A stretch of 64,000 bases of DNA from Caballeronia glebae (GTDB lineage: Bacteria > Pseudomonadota > Gammaproteobacteria > Burkholderiales > Burkholderiaceae): assembly GCF_001545035.1 (NCBI RefSeq), contig NZ_FCOJ02000001.1, positions 1 through 64,000 of the forward strand. The letters are read 5' to 3'. This document shows, piece by piece, positions 1-7,321 of the stretch. Position 1 is the stretch's first letter. Every line of letters begins with the position of its first letter. Made by a program: the position numbers and the translations under genes. The notes under the pieces are model-generated. The model saw nothing but the letters and a program-made list of their open reading frames with translations. It made no database searches and was not told the origin of the DNA.

Positions 1-891
1 CCGACGACCGGCCGCATCATCAATCACATGTCGTACGCGCTCTATATGCCGCCGAAAACCAGCGGCGAGCCGATGCCGCTTGTCGTGATGCTGCACGGTT
101 GCAAGCAGAACGCGGACGAATTCGCGCAAGGCACACGCATCAATCTGCTTGCCGACCGGTACGGATTCGCGGTGCTCTATCCCGAACAGTCGAAGCACGA
201 TCACCCGCATCGCTGTTGGCGCTGGTATGACGATTCCGGCAGCGGAGGCGGCGGCGAGGCCGCGTCTGTCGTGTCGCTCGTGAGCGCGATGGTCGAGGAG
301 CACGATCTCGATCCGGAGCGCGTCTACCTCGCGGGCATGTCCGCCGGCGCGGGACTCGCGGCGCTGCTCGCCGTGCGTTATCCGCATGTGTTCGCGGCCG
401 TCGGCCTGCATTCGGGCGTGGTCTTCGGCGAGGCGCGTTCGGCCATTGGCGCGATGGACGTTATGCGCCGCGGCGCCCGTGGCGATCCTGTCGCGCTGAT
501 CGACGCGGCCGTCGACGTTCGTAACTATCCGGGCATGCCGGCGATCATCACGCACGGAGAACTGGATTCGGTGGTGACAGCCGCGAACGCCGAGCAGCTT
601 GCCAAGCAGTTTCTGCGGCTGAACGGCTTCATCGACGCGGCGGGCAACCGTCGCGCGGGCGAGACGCGTGAGGAAGCGCATTCGGACGGTGTCGTCACGG
701 ATTATTTCAAGAGTGGCCGGCGCGTCGTGAAGACGTCGATCGTGCGCGGCCTCGGCCATTCGTGGGCGGGCGGCGACGATACCGTGGCGTTTCACTCGTC
801 GAAGGGCCCCGACTCGTCGGCGGTGATGTGGGAGTTCTTCAAGCACCAACGGCGTCCGGCCGAGGCGGCGCGCAACGCATACGTCGCCTGA
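1..891 (+). CDS. PHB depolymerase family esterase (5' end outside window)
   Basis: An alpha/beta-hydrolase of the extracellular PHB depolymerase / polyester esterase family, expected to cut ester bonds in polyhydroxyalkanoate or similar substrates. The frame is open to base 1, so the true start is upstream. Counting from the first Met at base 28, an oxyanion-hole segment HGCKQ lies at residues 23-27 and the nucleophile elbow GMSAG at 103-107 with Ser105. The late GHSWAGG segment probably holds the catalytic His. Family members are usually 350-400 aa, so roughly the first quarter is missing. Whether it is secreted cannot be judged without the N-terminus. No partner gene follows in the same direction. 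Confidence 0.85.
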   Translation, partial: PTTGRIINHMSYALYMPPKTSGEPMPLVVMLHGCKQNADEFAQGTRINLLADRYGFAVLYPEQSKHDHPHRCWRWYDDSGSGGGGEAASVVSLVSAMVEEHDLDPERVYLAGMSAGAGLAALLAVRYPHVFAAVGLHSGVVFGEARSAIGAMDVMRRGARGDPVALIDAAVDVRNYPGMPAIITHGELDSVVTAANAEQLAKQFLRLNGFIDAAGNRRAGETREEAHSDGVVTDYFKSGRRVVKTSIVRGLGHSWAGGDDTVAFHSSKGPDSSAVMWEFFKHQRRPAEAARNAYVA

Positions 892-981
892 AGTCCGACG
901 TCCGGCGTTTCGAGTGTTGTAATTTAGTCTTTAGTATCAGCGTTCTAGCGTTTAGGGCTGGTGTTTGATCAGGGATTACCC

Positions 982-987
982 TATAAT
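982..987 (+). promoter_or_regulatory. Putative -10 box for the DUF3563 gene
   Basis: A perfect TATAAT lies 43 bases before the DUF3563 start, inside an AT-richer stretch. I see no good -35 at 17 bases. The flanking CCTAT and ATAGG arms form a short inverted repeat across the likely start of transcription, which could bind a regulator. Confidence 0.45.
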
Positions 988-1030
988 CTGTCTCATAGGT
1001 AGTAACCCTAGTATTCAAGCGAGGTCCACC

Positions 1031-1204
1031 ATGTTTCTGATCAGCCGCCTTTTCCTGTTCCTGACCAAGTCCGCCGACCAGCGCGATCGCGCTCGCGACG
1101 ACGCTTATCTTGCCGAAGCAACTGACATCTACGATCTCGAATATCGTATGAAGAGGCTGGATCAGCGTGCGGCGGGTCGTCATCCGTCGTGGATGTCGAA
1201 CTAA
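1031..1204 (+). CDS. DUF3563 family small protein
   Basis: A 57-residue protein resembling the DUF3563 family, common in Burkholderiales and of unknown function. A short hydrophobic N-terminus (FLISRLFLFL) is followed by a charged, helical segment rich in Asp, Arg and Tyr. I chose the ATG at 1031 because GAGG lies a few bases upstream and the family begins this way; an in-frame start at 965 would overlap the promoter. It is monocistronic, with its own -10 box and a strong terminator 58 bases downstream. Confidence 0.75.
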   Translation: MFLISRLFLFLTKSADQRDRARDDAYLAEATDIYDLEYRMKRLDQRAAGRHPSWMSN

Positions 1205-1261
1205 GCTTTTGAAGGTTAAACGCCAGTCGATTACCGGTGTTTTCCCCACGACGCAAAGTTG

Positions 1262-1287
1262 AAAATGCCGGCTAAGGCCGGCATTTT
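1262..1287. terminator. Bidirectional intrinsic terminator
   Basis: A perfect 11-bp stem (AAAATGCCGGC against GCCGGCATTTT) closes a 4-base loop TAAG, with A-rich and T-rich ends. It sits between the convergent DUF3563 and ohr genes and can serve both strands. Confidence 0.85.
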
Positions 1288-1306
1288 CGTTTCCGCTCGC
1301 TTTGCG

Positions 1307-1729
1307 TTAGATGACCTTCACGCGCACATCCACGTTGTTGCGCGTTGCGTTCGAGTACGGACAAACCTTGTGCGCGGCATCGACCAGCGACTGAGCTTCC
1401 GTCGCGTCGAGCCCCGGCAGCGAAACGCGCAATTCGATATCCAGCTTGAAGCCGCCTGCATCGATAGGTCCGACGCCTACGTCGGCTGTCACGGTTGTAT
1501 CGGCCGGAACTGCGAACTTTTGCTGGCCCGCGACGAACTTCATCGCTGAAAGGAAGCACGCCGAATAGCCCGCGGCGAACAATTGCTCTGGATTCGTGCC
1601 GGCCGCGCCGGACCCACCCAGTTCCTTCGGGGCGCTCAGTTTCACGTTCAGTTGCTCGTCCGAGGAAATCGCGCGGCCGTCGCGCCCGCCGGTGCTCGTC
1701 GCCGTTGCCTTGTACAGGATGCTCATCAT
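1307..1729 (-). CDS. ohr: Organic hydroperoxide resistance protein Ohr
   Basis: A thiol peroxidase of the Ohr/OsmC family that reduces organic and fatty acid hydroperoxides in the cytoplasm using lipoyl thiols. The 140 aa match the family length. The two redox cysteines are visible: Cys58 in YSACF and Cys123 in KVCPYSNA, the latter motif typical of Ohr rather than OsmC. Two adjacent ATGs are possible (1729 and 1726); the GGAGAG just upstream is better spaced for the second. The gene lies beside ohrR on the same strand, with a 129-base gap that probably holds the OhrR operator. Confidence 0.93.
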   Translation of the reverse strand: MMSILYKATATSTGGRDGRAISSDEQLNVKLSAPKELGGSGAAGTNPEQLFAAGYSACFLSAMKFVAGQQKFAVPADTTVTADVGVGPIDAGGFKLDIELRVSLPGLDATEAQSLVDAAHKVCPYSNATRNNVDVRVKVI

Positions 1730-1786
1730 TTCTCTCCGTGTGTTGCGGTTGTCAGATCGATGTTGCGTTCACCACGGCGCTAAATA

Positions 1787-1821
1787 TATCGCGATAATAA
1801 TTAGTGTACAAATTAAAATAT
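1787..1821. promoter_or_regulatory. Candidate OhrR operator / ohr promoter region
   Basis: The ohr upstream gap is AT-rich, unlike its surroundings. It holds a perfect 10-bp palindrome TATCGCGATA (1787-1796) and then TACAAATTAAAATA (1808-1821), which resembles the known OhrR box of TACAATT arms with one good and one degenerate half. Binding is inferred from position and composition only. Confidence 0.4.
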
Positions 1822-1858
1822 AACGATCCCGCTGTTAGGGCGTCGCTATCAATGCGAG

Positions 1859-2320
1859 TCAGTGGCCGAGATATTCGGTGAGGGATGCGCGTAGCCGCAC
1901 CAGATCGCCGCGCAGGCGCAGCATCGCGTCGACGTCGGAACCCGAGGCGCAGTAGATTTCGTTCGGAATCGCGCGCGCGGATTGTTTGAGCGCGCTGCCG
2001 GCGTTCGTCAAGCGGATATGAACCTGACGCTCGTCCTCGACGCCGCGCACGCGCTCGACATAACCCTGCGCTTCCAGGCGCTTGAGCAACGGCGTCATCG
2101 TCGCGGAGTCGAGCGAGAGCCGCGCGGCGATTTCCTTCACCGTGAGGTCGTCGGCTTCCCAGAGCACGAGCATCGTCAGGTATTGCGGATACGTCAGCGC
2201 GAGCTTCTCCAGCAGTGGCTTGTACGCCTTCGTCATCGCGAGCGAGGTCGAATAGAGCGCGAAGCACAACTGCTGATCGAGTTCGAGCGGAAACTCGGGC
2301 AAAGCGTTTGACGAAGTCAT
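1859..2320 (-). CDS. ohrR: OhrR, MarR-family organic peroxide sensor
   Basis: A MarR-type winged-helix repressor that senses organic hydroperoxides and releases ohr. It has 153 aa. The reactive cysteine is Cys19 in LDQQLCF, and a second cysteine lies at 124 (EIYCASG). The 105-residue spacing equals that of the two-cysteine Xanthomonas OhrR (Cys22/Cys127, from recall), so I infer the disulfide-forming subtype. The helix-turn-helix spans roughly residues 60-90 ([21 protein letters not shown]). It lies upstream of ohr on the same strand; the gap suggests separate promoters. Confidence 0.92.
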   Translation of the reverse strand: MTSSNALPEFPLELDQQLCFALYSTSLAMTKAYKPLLEKLALTYPQYLTMLVLWEADDLTVKEIAARLSLDSATMTPLLKRLEAQGYVERVRGVEDERQVHIRLTNAGSALKQSARAIPNEIYCASGSDVDAMLRLRGDLVRLRASLTEYLGH

Positions 2321-2425
2321 GACAAAGGCGCGGCGGATGGGCCGGAACGGCCGATCTCGCTAGTGTACGTGCAATGCTTCGCGCACGAACTATTGTCGCG
2401 CCCGTTCATGGAGCGCGACATCCGG

Positions 2426-3247
2426 TCAGGCGCTGGGCGTGTCGGTCACGTCGGGAATGTCCGGCGTGTCGGGAGACTGCACGCCAAAACACCCGCGATA
2501 GGTTGCGTAGAACGAGCAATACAGCGCGGTCGTGACGATGATCGATGCCGGCATCAGCACCGCGAGCGCCACTTCCTGCCCCGCGCCGAGCGCCTGCATC
2601 AGCGCCGTGAGGCCGAACGAAACCGCGAGCGCGATGGCGATCCACAGCACGCCGTAAAAAATGAACGCGCCGCGGTTGCGCCAGCACGAGACGAGGCTGA
2701 AGAACAGCGCCTTCGCGGGCGGCACGTCGTGCCATGCGACGAGAACCGGCGCGAACCAGAACAGCATCGCGACCGGCAGATAGCACGCCATCGCGACGAG
2801 CACCGCGAGCGGGCTGAAGCTCGCGGCGACGGTCTCCGGATCGCCGGCGGGACCGTCGCCCATCATGATGTTGAGCAGCGTGCCTCCGTCCACAAGCGCC
2901 GACGCCGCGAAGATCAGCATCATCGCGACGATGTACAGCGCGCCCAGCGCGAGCAGTCTGCGCGCGACGACGCTGCCGTAAGAACGGAATCCGTCGACGA
3001 GAACGGTCGGCCAGACGGGCTTGCCCGCGATCGTGTTGCGGCACGCCGCCATGAAGCCGACGGCGATGCCCGGAATGAAGAGCAGCGGCAACAACGGGCC
3101 GACGAGCGGCACGCGCGAAATCAGCGTCATCACGAACAGGTACGCGAAGAACACCGTGAGAAAAGCAAACGGGTTGCGGCGGAACAGCCAGATGCCTTGA
3201 CGGAACCACACGTAGCCGGTCTTGGCTGGAACTTCGATCAGTTGCAT
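2426..3247 (-). CDS. BPSS1780-type multi-pass membrane protein
   Basis: A 273-aa inner-membrane protein matching what I recall as the BPSS1780 family of Burkholderiales; its function is unknown. At least five hydrophobic helices are visible, starting around residue 28. The C-terminus is a short Asp/Pro-rich tail. The open frame runs further upstream, but I place the start at 3247 (MQLIEVP), just after the thrB stop at 3256, because the upstream part overlaps thrB out of phase. The 8-base gap indicates an operon with thrB. Confidence 0.75.
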   Translation of the reverse strand: MQLIEVPAKTGYVWFRQGIWLFRRNPFAFLTVFFAYLFVMTLISRVPLVGPLLPLLFIPGIAVGFMAACRNTIAGKPVWPTVLVDGFRSYGSVVARRLLALGALYIVAMMLIFAASALVDGGTLLNIMMGDGPAGDPETVAASFSPLAVLVAMACYLPVAMLFWFAPVLVAWHDVPPAKALFFSLVSCWRNRGAFIFYGVLWIAIALAVSFGLTALMQALGAGQEVALAVLMPASIIVTTALYCSFYATYRGCFGVQSPDTPDIPDVTDTPSA

Positions 3248-3255
3248 GTCGCTGG

Positions 3256-4224
3256 TTATCGATTGTCGGGAGAAGCGGCTTTGACGCGTTCGTGCAGAAT
3301 GCGTTCGAAATGGCCGGGATCGTGGGCTTTGAGCATCTGCGCTTCGCGCGGACGATGAAAGTCGAAAAGGCGCGAGACCCAGAAGCGCATGGCGCCGGCG
3401 CGCAGCATGTCGTTCCAGTGACGCTCTTCGGCGGGCGTGAACGGACGCACCGTCTGATAGGCGCGCAGCATCGCATCGACGCGCGCGGGATCGAGCACGC
3501 CGGTGGCGAGGTCGATGCACCAGTCGTTCACCGTCACGGCGACATCGAAAAGCCACTTGTCGATGCCCGCGAAGTAGAAATCGAAGAAGCCGCCGAGGCG
3601 CGCGTGCTCGCGGCCGTGCGCGAACAGCACATTGTCGCGGAACAGATCGCAATGGCACGGGCCTTCTGGCAGCGACGCGTAATCCGCCGAGCCGAAGAAT
3701 GCAGCCTGATGCGCGAGTTCATCGTCGAATAATTCGCGCTGCTCGCGGCTCAGAAATTCGACGATCGACGGCGCCTTTTGCTGCCACCACGAAAGGCTGC
3801 GCAGATTCGGCTGATGCTGCGAGAAGTCGCGTCCGGCGAGGTGCAGGCGCGCGAGCATTTGCCCCACTTCGATGCAATGCGCGGGCGTCGGCGCGAGTTC
3901 GGGCGCGCCCTCTAGTTTCGTCACGATCGACGCGGGCTTGCCGTGCAGCAGGCCGAAGAGCGAGCCGTCGCGGCGCGGCATCGGATCGGGCACGGGCACG
4001 CGATGCGACGCGAGATGGCGCATCAGATCGAGATAAAACGGCAGTTGCGTCGCCGTGAGATTCTCGAAGATCGTGAGCACGTACTCGCCGTGCGTCGTCG
4101 TGAGAAAGAAATTGCTGTTCTCGATGCCCGACTGAATGCCGCGAAATTCGACGACATCGCCGAGATCGAAGTCTTGCAGCCAGTCGCCGAGATCGGCGTT
4201 GGTGACGGGAGTAAAGACGGCCAT
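3256..4224 (-). CDS. thrB: Homoserine kinase (ThrB, APH/choline kinase fold)
   Basis: Phosphorylates L-homoserine in the threonine pathway. At 322 aa it belongs to the ThrB type of Pseudomonas and Burkholderia, which has the aminoglycoside-phosphotransferase fold rather than the GHMP fold of E. coli. Visible features are the catalytic loop HCDLFRDN (191-198), the metal-binding FFDFYFAG segment (213-220) and an N-terminal ATP-binding lobe. It is followed at once by the BPSS1780-type gene, and a DUF2782-like gene lies just upstream. Confidence 0.92.
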   Translation of the reverse strand: MAVFTPVTNADLGDWLQDFDLGDVVEFRGIQSGIENSNFFLTTTHGEYVLTIFENLTATQLPFYLDLMRHLASHRVPVPDPMPRRDGSLFGLLHGKPASIVTKLEGAPELAPTPAHCIEVGQMLARLHLAGRDFSQHQPNLRSLSWWQQKAPSIVEFLSREQRELFDDELAHQAAFFGSADYASLPEGPCHCDLFRDNVLFAHGREHARLGGFFDFYFAGIDKWLFDVAVTVNDWCIDLATGVLDPARVDAMLRAYQTVRPFTPAEERHWNDMLRAGAMRFWVSRLFDFHRPREAQMLKAHDPGHFERILHERVKAASPDNR

Positions 4225-4344
4225 GCGGGAAACGTCGGTCAGGTTGGACGGCCAGAAGCGGGCCTGTGAAGAGTGGCGCCGGGCATGCAGCCACAGCGCC
4301 GCGACCCGCCCGGAAGGAGCGGGTCCGAAGCCATTTTTACGAGA

Positions 4345-4755
4345 TCAATAATGCAGGTTGATCGACGGCAGGCGCGTACTTGCCTTGCCGTTGTCGCGCA
4401 CTTGCGGCGATGTGTCGGCCGGTGCGCTCATCTGATAGCGCGTGCCGAAATTCGAACGCACGTCGATTTCGACGGGCTTGCCCTTGTCGCGAAACTCGGT
4501 GATTTCGGTGCCGTTGGTGCTCAGTTCGTGATAGCTCGGGGTGCGCGGCGGCGAAATCTCGACTTTCGAGCTGACGTTCGCGGGCGGACGGTTGATGGCT
4601 TTCAGATCGGGCAGGCCCGCGGCTTCTTCCGGCGACATCTTCTGCGCGGCCGGTTGAGGTGCTGCGTTGGCGGCCTGCTGCGCCGGCTGCGCGAATGCGG
4701 CGACGCTTGCTGCGGCGAGGACTGCCGCGACGGCGGCGCAAAGGTGCGGCTTCAT
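4345..4755 (-). CDS. DUF2782-like exported protein
   Basis: A 136-aa protein with a clear Sec signal peptide (residues 1-22, ending AFA-Q), then a low-complexity Ala/Gln/Pro linker. The compact C-terminal segment contains ITEFRDKGKPVEIDVR and resembles the core of DUF2782, a small periplasmic family encoded beside thrB and polA in pseudomonads. The assignment rests on that resemblance and on the same neighbourhood here (thrB downstream, polA nearby). Function is unknown. It is probably transcribed toward thrB with a 120-base gap. Confidence 0.6.
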   Translation of the reverse strand: MKPHLCAAVAAVLAAASVAAFAQPAQQAANAAPQPAAQKMSPEEAAGLPDLKAINRPPANVSSKVEISPPRTPSYHELSTNGTEITEFRDKGKPVEIDVRSNFGTRYQMSAPADTSPQVRDNGKASTRLPSINLHY

Positions 4756-4986
4756 GATGATTCTCCAGGCGATGGCCGGATTCTAACAAAACGATTGCTG
4801 ACTGAGCGGCGAGCGCGGAGCCAACGCCTTATTTTGCGCCGCTTTCGCTGATTTTGACTTCGAAAGACAAAAAGGTGTTGCGAGGCGTGTTCGCACGCAC
4901 TCACACAAAGAGGGACTTCATGGATCGCGCATTCTTCCGTGTTAATGTCGATTCATTACGAGGGCATTGTAGAAAGACACAAGATC

Positions 4987-6513
4987 ATGACAAACGACCG
5001 GACTCAAAGCACGCAGGGCACACCCGCCAACGATTTTCCAACCGAATCCTTCGAAGATCCCGCCGCGGCCGTGGCGCGTCTGTCGGCTATCTATGAAGCG
5101 AATACCGCATTTCTGCGCGATGCGTTCGCGCGCTATCGTCGCAACGAGCAGTTCACGCATCGCGTGCGCGCCTGCTATCCGTTCGTGCGCGTGCGCACCG
5201 AGCTCAACTCGCAGATCGATTCGCGGCGCTCATATGGCTTCGTGGCGGGGCCGGGCATCTACGAAACGACGCTGACACGTCCCGATCTTTTCGGCGACTA
5301 CTATCGCGAGCAGTTGCGACTGCTGACGAAAAACCATCACGTGGGCCTTGAAGTCGGCGTGTCCGCGCATCCCATTCCGATTCACTTCGCGTTCGCCGAA
5401 GGCATTCATCTCGAAGGCGATCTCGACCGCGACCGGCTGCTCGCGATGCGCAACATCTTCGATACGCCCGACCTCGCGCTGCTCGACGATCGCATCGTCA
5501 ACGGCACGTATGAGCCGGGTCCGGGCGAGCCGCATCCGCTCGCGCTCTTCACGGCGGCGCGCGTCGATTTCTCGCTGCATCGGTTGAGGCACTACACGGC
5601 GACGTCGCCCACGCATTTTCAGAACTACGTGCTGTATACGAACTACCAGTTCTATATCGACGAGTTCGTGAAGCTCGGCCGCACGATGATGTCGCGCGCC
5701 GACGACGAGGAAACGCGCGCGTATCGCAGCGAGTATTCGTCGTTCGTCGAACCGGGCGATGTCATCACGTATAACGCGAATCTCGGCGAGCAGCCGGAAG
5801 AAGGCTCGCAAGCCGCCCGTCTGCCGCAGATGCCCGCGTATCACCTGAAACGCGCGGACGGCAGCGGTATCACGATGGTGAACATCGGCGTGGGGCCGTC
5901 GAACGCGAAGACGATCACGGATCACATCGCGGTGCTGCGCCCACATGCGTGGATCATGCTCGGGCACTGCGCGGGCTTGCGCAATACGCAGCGTTTGGGC
6001 GACTACGTGCTCGCGCATGGTTATGTGCGCGAAGATCACGTGCTCGACGACGATTTGCCGCTGTGGGTGCCGGTGCCCGCGCTCGCGGAAGTGCAGGTCG
6101 CGCTGGAGCGCGCGGTCGCGCAGGTGACGCAACTCGAAGGCGTCGAACTGAAGCGCGTGATGCGCACGGGTACCGTTGCGAGCGTCGACAACCGTAACTG
6201 GGAATTGCGCGATCATCGCGAGCCGGTGCGGCGGTTGTCGCAAAGCCGCGCGGTGGCGCTCGATATGGAAAGCGCAACCATTGCCGCGAATGGCTTCCGT
6301 TTCCGCGTGCCCTACGGGACGTTGCTATGCGTCTCCGACAAACCGCTGCATGGCGAGTTGAAGCTGCCCGGAATGGCCGATCAGTTTTATCGTGCGCAAG
6401 TGGACCAGCATTTGCAGATCGGGGTCAAGGCGATGGAGTTGCTGCGAGAGAACGGCTTGTCGAGGCTGCATAGCCGGAAGTTGCGCAGCTTCGCGGAAGT
6501 CGCGTTCCAGTGA
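4987..6513 (+). CDS. amn: AMP nucleosidase
   Basis: Hydrolyses AMP to adenine and ribose 5-phosphate, controlling adenylate levels in the cytoplasm. The protein is 508 aa from the ATG at 4987; E. coli Amn is about 484 aa. The N-terminal half is the Amn-specific regulatory domain, and the C-terminal half has the nucleoside-phosphorylase fold (NIGVGPSNAKT, GHCAGLRN, LDMESATIAANGFR). The ATG at 4939 is also in frame but starts with a non-conserved stretch. It is convergent with the LOG-family gene across an 18-bp hairpin. Confidence 0.9.
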   Translation: MTNDRTQSTQGTPANDFPTESFEDPAAAVARLSAIYEANTAFLRDAFARYRRNEQFTHRVRACYPFVRVRTELNSQIDSRRSYGFVAGPGIYETTLTRPDLFGDYYREQLRLLTKNHHVGLEVGVSAHPIPIHFAFAEGIHLEGDLDRDRLLAMRNIFDTPDLALLDDRIVNGTYEPGPGEPHPLALFTAARVDFSLHRLRHYTATSPTHFQNYVLYTNYQFYIDEFVKLGRTMMSRADDEETRAYRSEYSSFVEPGDVITYNANLGEQPEEGSQAARLPQMPAYHLKRADGSGITMVNIGVGPSNAKTITDHIAVLRPHAWIMLGHCAGLRNTQRLGDYVLAHGYVREDHVLDDDLPLWVPVPALAEVQVALERAVAQVTQLEGVELKRVMRTGTVASVDNRNWELRDHREPVRRLSQSRAVALDMESATIAANGFRFRVPYGTLLCVSDKPLHGELKLPGMADQFYRAQVDQHLQIGVKAMELLRENGLSRLHSRKLRSFAEVAFQ

Positions 6514-6525
6514 TGCCTTCAGCTT

Positions 6526-6566
6526 GATACGGTGCGAGCGGTTCGCGAAACCGCTCGCACCGTATC
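6526..6566. terminator. Long perfect hairpin between convergent genes
   Basis: An 18-bp perfect inverted repeat with a 5-base loop fills almost the whole 57-base gap between amn and the LOG-family gene. There is no clear T tract on either side, so it may slow or protect both transcripts rather than act as a classic terminator. Confidence 0.6.
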
Positions 6567-6570
6567 TCGA

Positions 6571-7320
6571 TCACAGATAGAACATCCGGTCTTCGTCCGA
6601 CTTGCTTTCCGCCGGCTGCTCGACCGATTCCTCACGATCTTCATAGAAGCGAAGCACGGCCTCCAGCACCTGATCCGGATCGTCGATCACCTGCATCAGA
6701 TCCAGATCCTTCGGGCTGATCACGCCGTTGGTCAGGAGCGTGTTCTTGAACCAGTCGAGCAGCCCGGCCCAGAACTCCGCGCCGACGAGCACGATAGGCA
6801 CGTGACGCGACTTCTTCGTCTGAATGAGCGTGAGCACTTCGGCGAGTTCATCCAGCGTGCCGAAGCCGCCTGGCATCACCACGACCGCGTCCGAGTTCTT
6901 CACGAACGTGACCTTGCGCGTGAAGAAGTGACGGAAGCGCAGCGAGATATCCTGCCACTGGTTGCCCGATTGCTCGTGCGGCAGCTCGATATTCAAGCCC
7001 ACCGAAGGCGATTTGCCCGCGTGCGCGCCCTTGTTCGCCGCTTCCATGATGCCCGGCCCGCCGCCCGAAATGACGGCGAAGCCCGCGTCGGAGAATTTCT
7101 GCGCGATTTCGATCGTGCGCTGATAGTACGGCGACTCCGGTTTCAGACGCGCCGAACCATAGATGCTGATGGCAGGGCGGATCTCCGAGAGGTACTCGGT
7201 CGCCTCGATAAACTCTGCCATAATCGTGAACATCTGCCACGATGCGCGAGCCTTCTTGGCCGTCGCGCGCTCTTGATCTGCGAGCGATCGCAGACTCGGA
7301 ATCACTTTTCTCTTGTTCAT
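6571..7320 (-). CDS. LOG family protein (TIGR00730-type nucleotide phosphoribohydrolase)
   Basis: A 249-aa Rossmann-like protein of the LOG (Lonely Guy) / TIGR00730 family. Members cleave the N-glycosidic bond of AMP or cytokinin nucleotides. The two family signatures are present: GGGPGIMEAANKGA and PGGFGTLDE. About 50 N-terminal residues precede the core, rich in Lys and Arg. The start ATG is separated from the polA ATG on the other strand by one base, so each gene's promoter must lie inside the other's coding region. Family membership is firm; the substrate is not. Confidence 0.85.
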   Translation of the reverse strand: MNKRKVIPSLRSLADQERATAKKARASWQMFTIMAEFIEATEYLSEIRPAISIYGSARLKPESPYYQRTIEIAQKFSDAGFAVISGGGPGIMEAANKGAHAGKSPSVGLNIELPHEQSGNQWQDISLRFRHFFTRKVTFVKNSDAVVVMPGGFGTLDELAEVLTLIQTKKSRHVPIVLVGAEFWAGLLDWFKNTLLTNGVISPKDLDLMQVIDDPDQVLEAVLRFYEDREESVEQPAESKSDEDRMFYL

Positions 7321-7321
7321 A

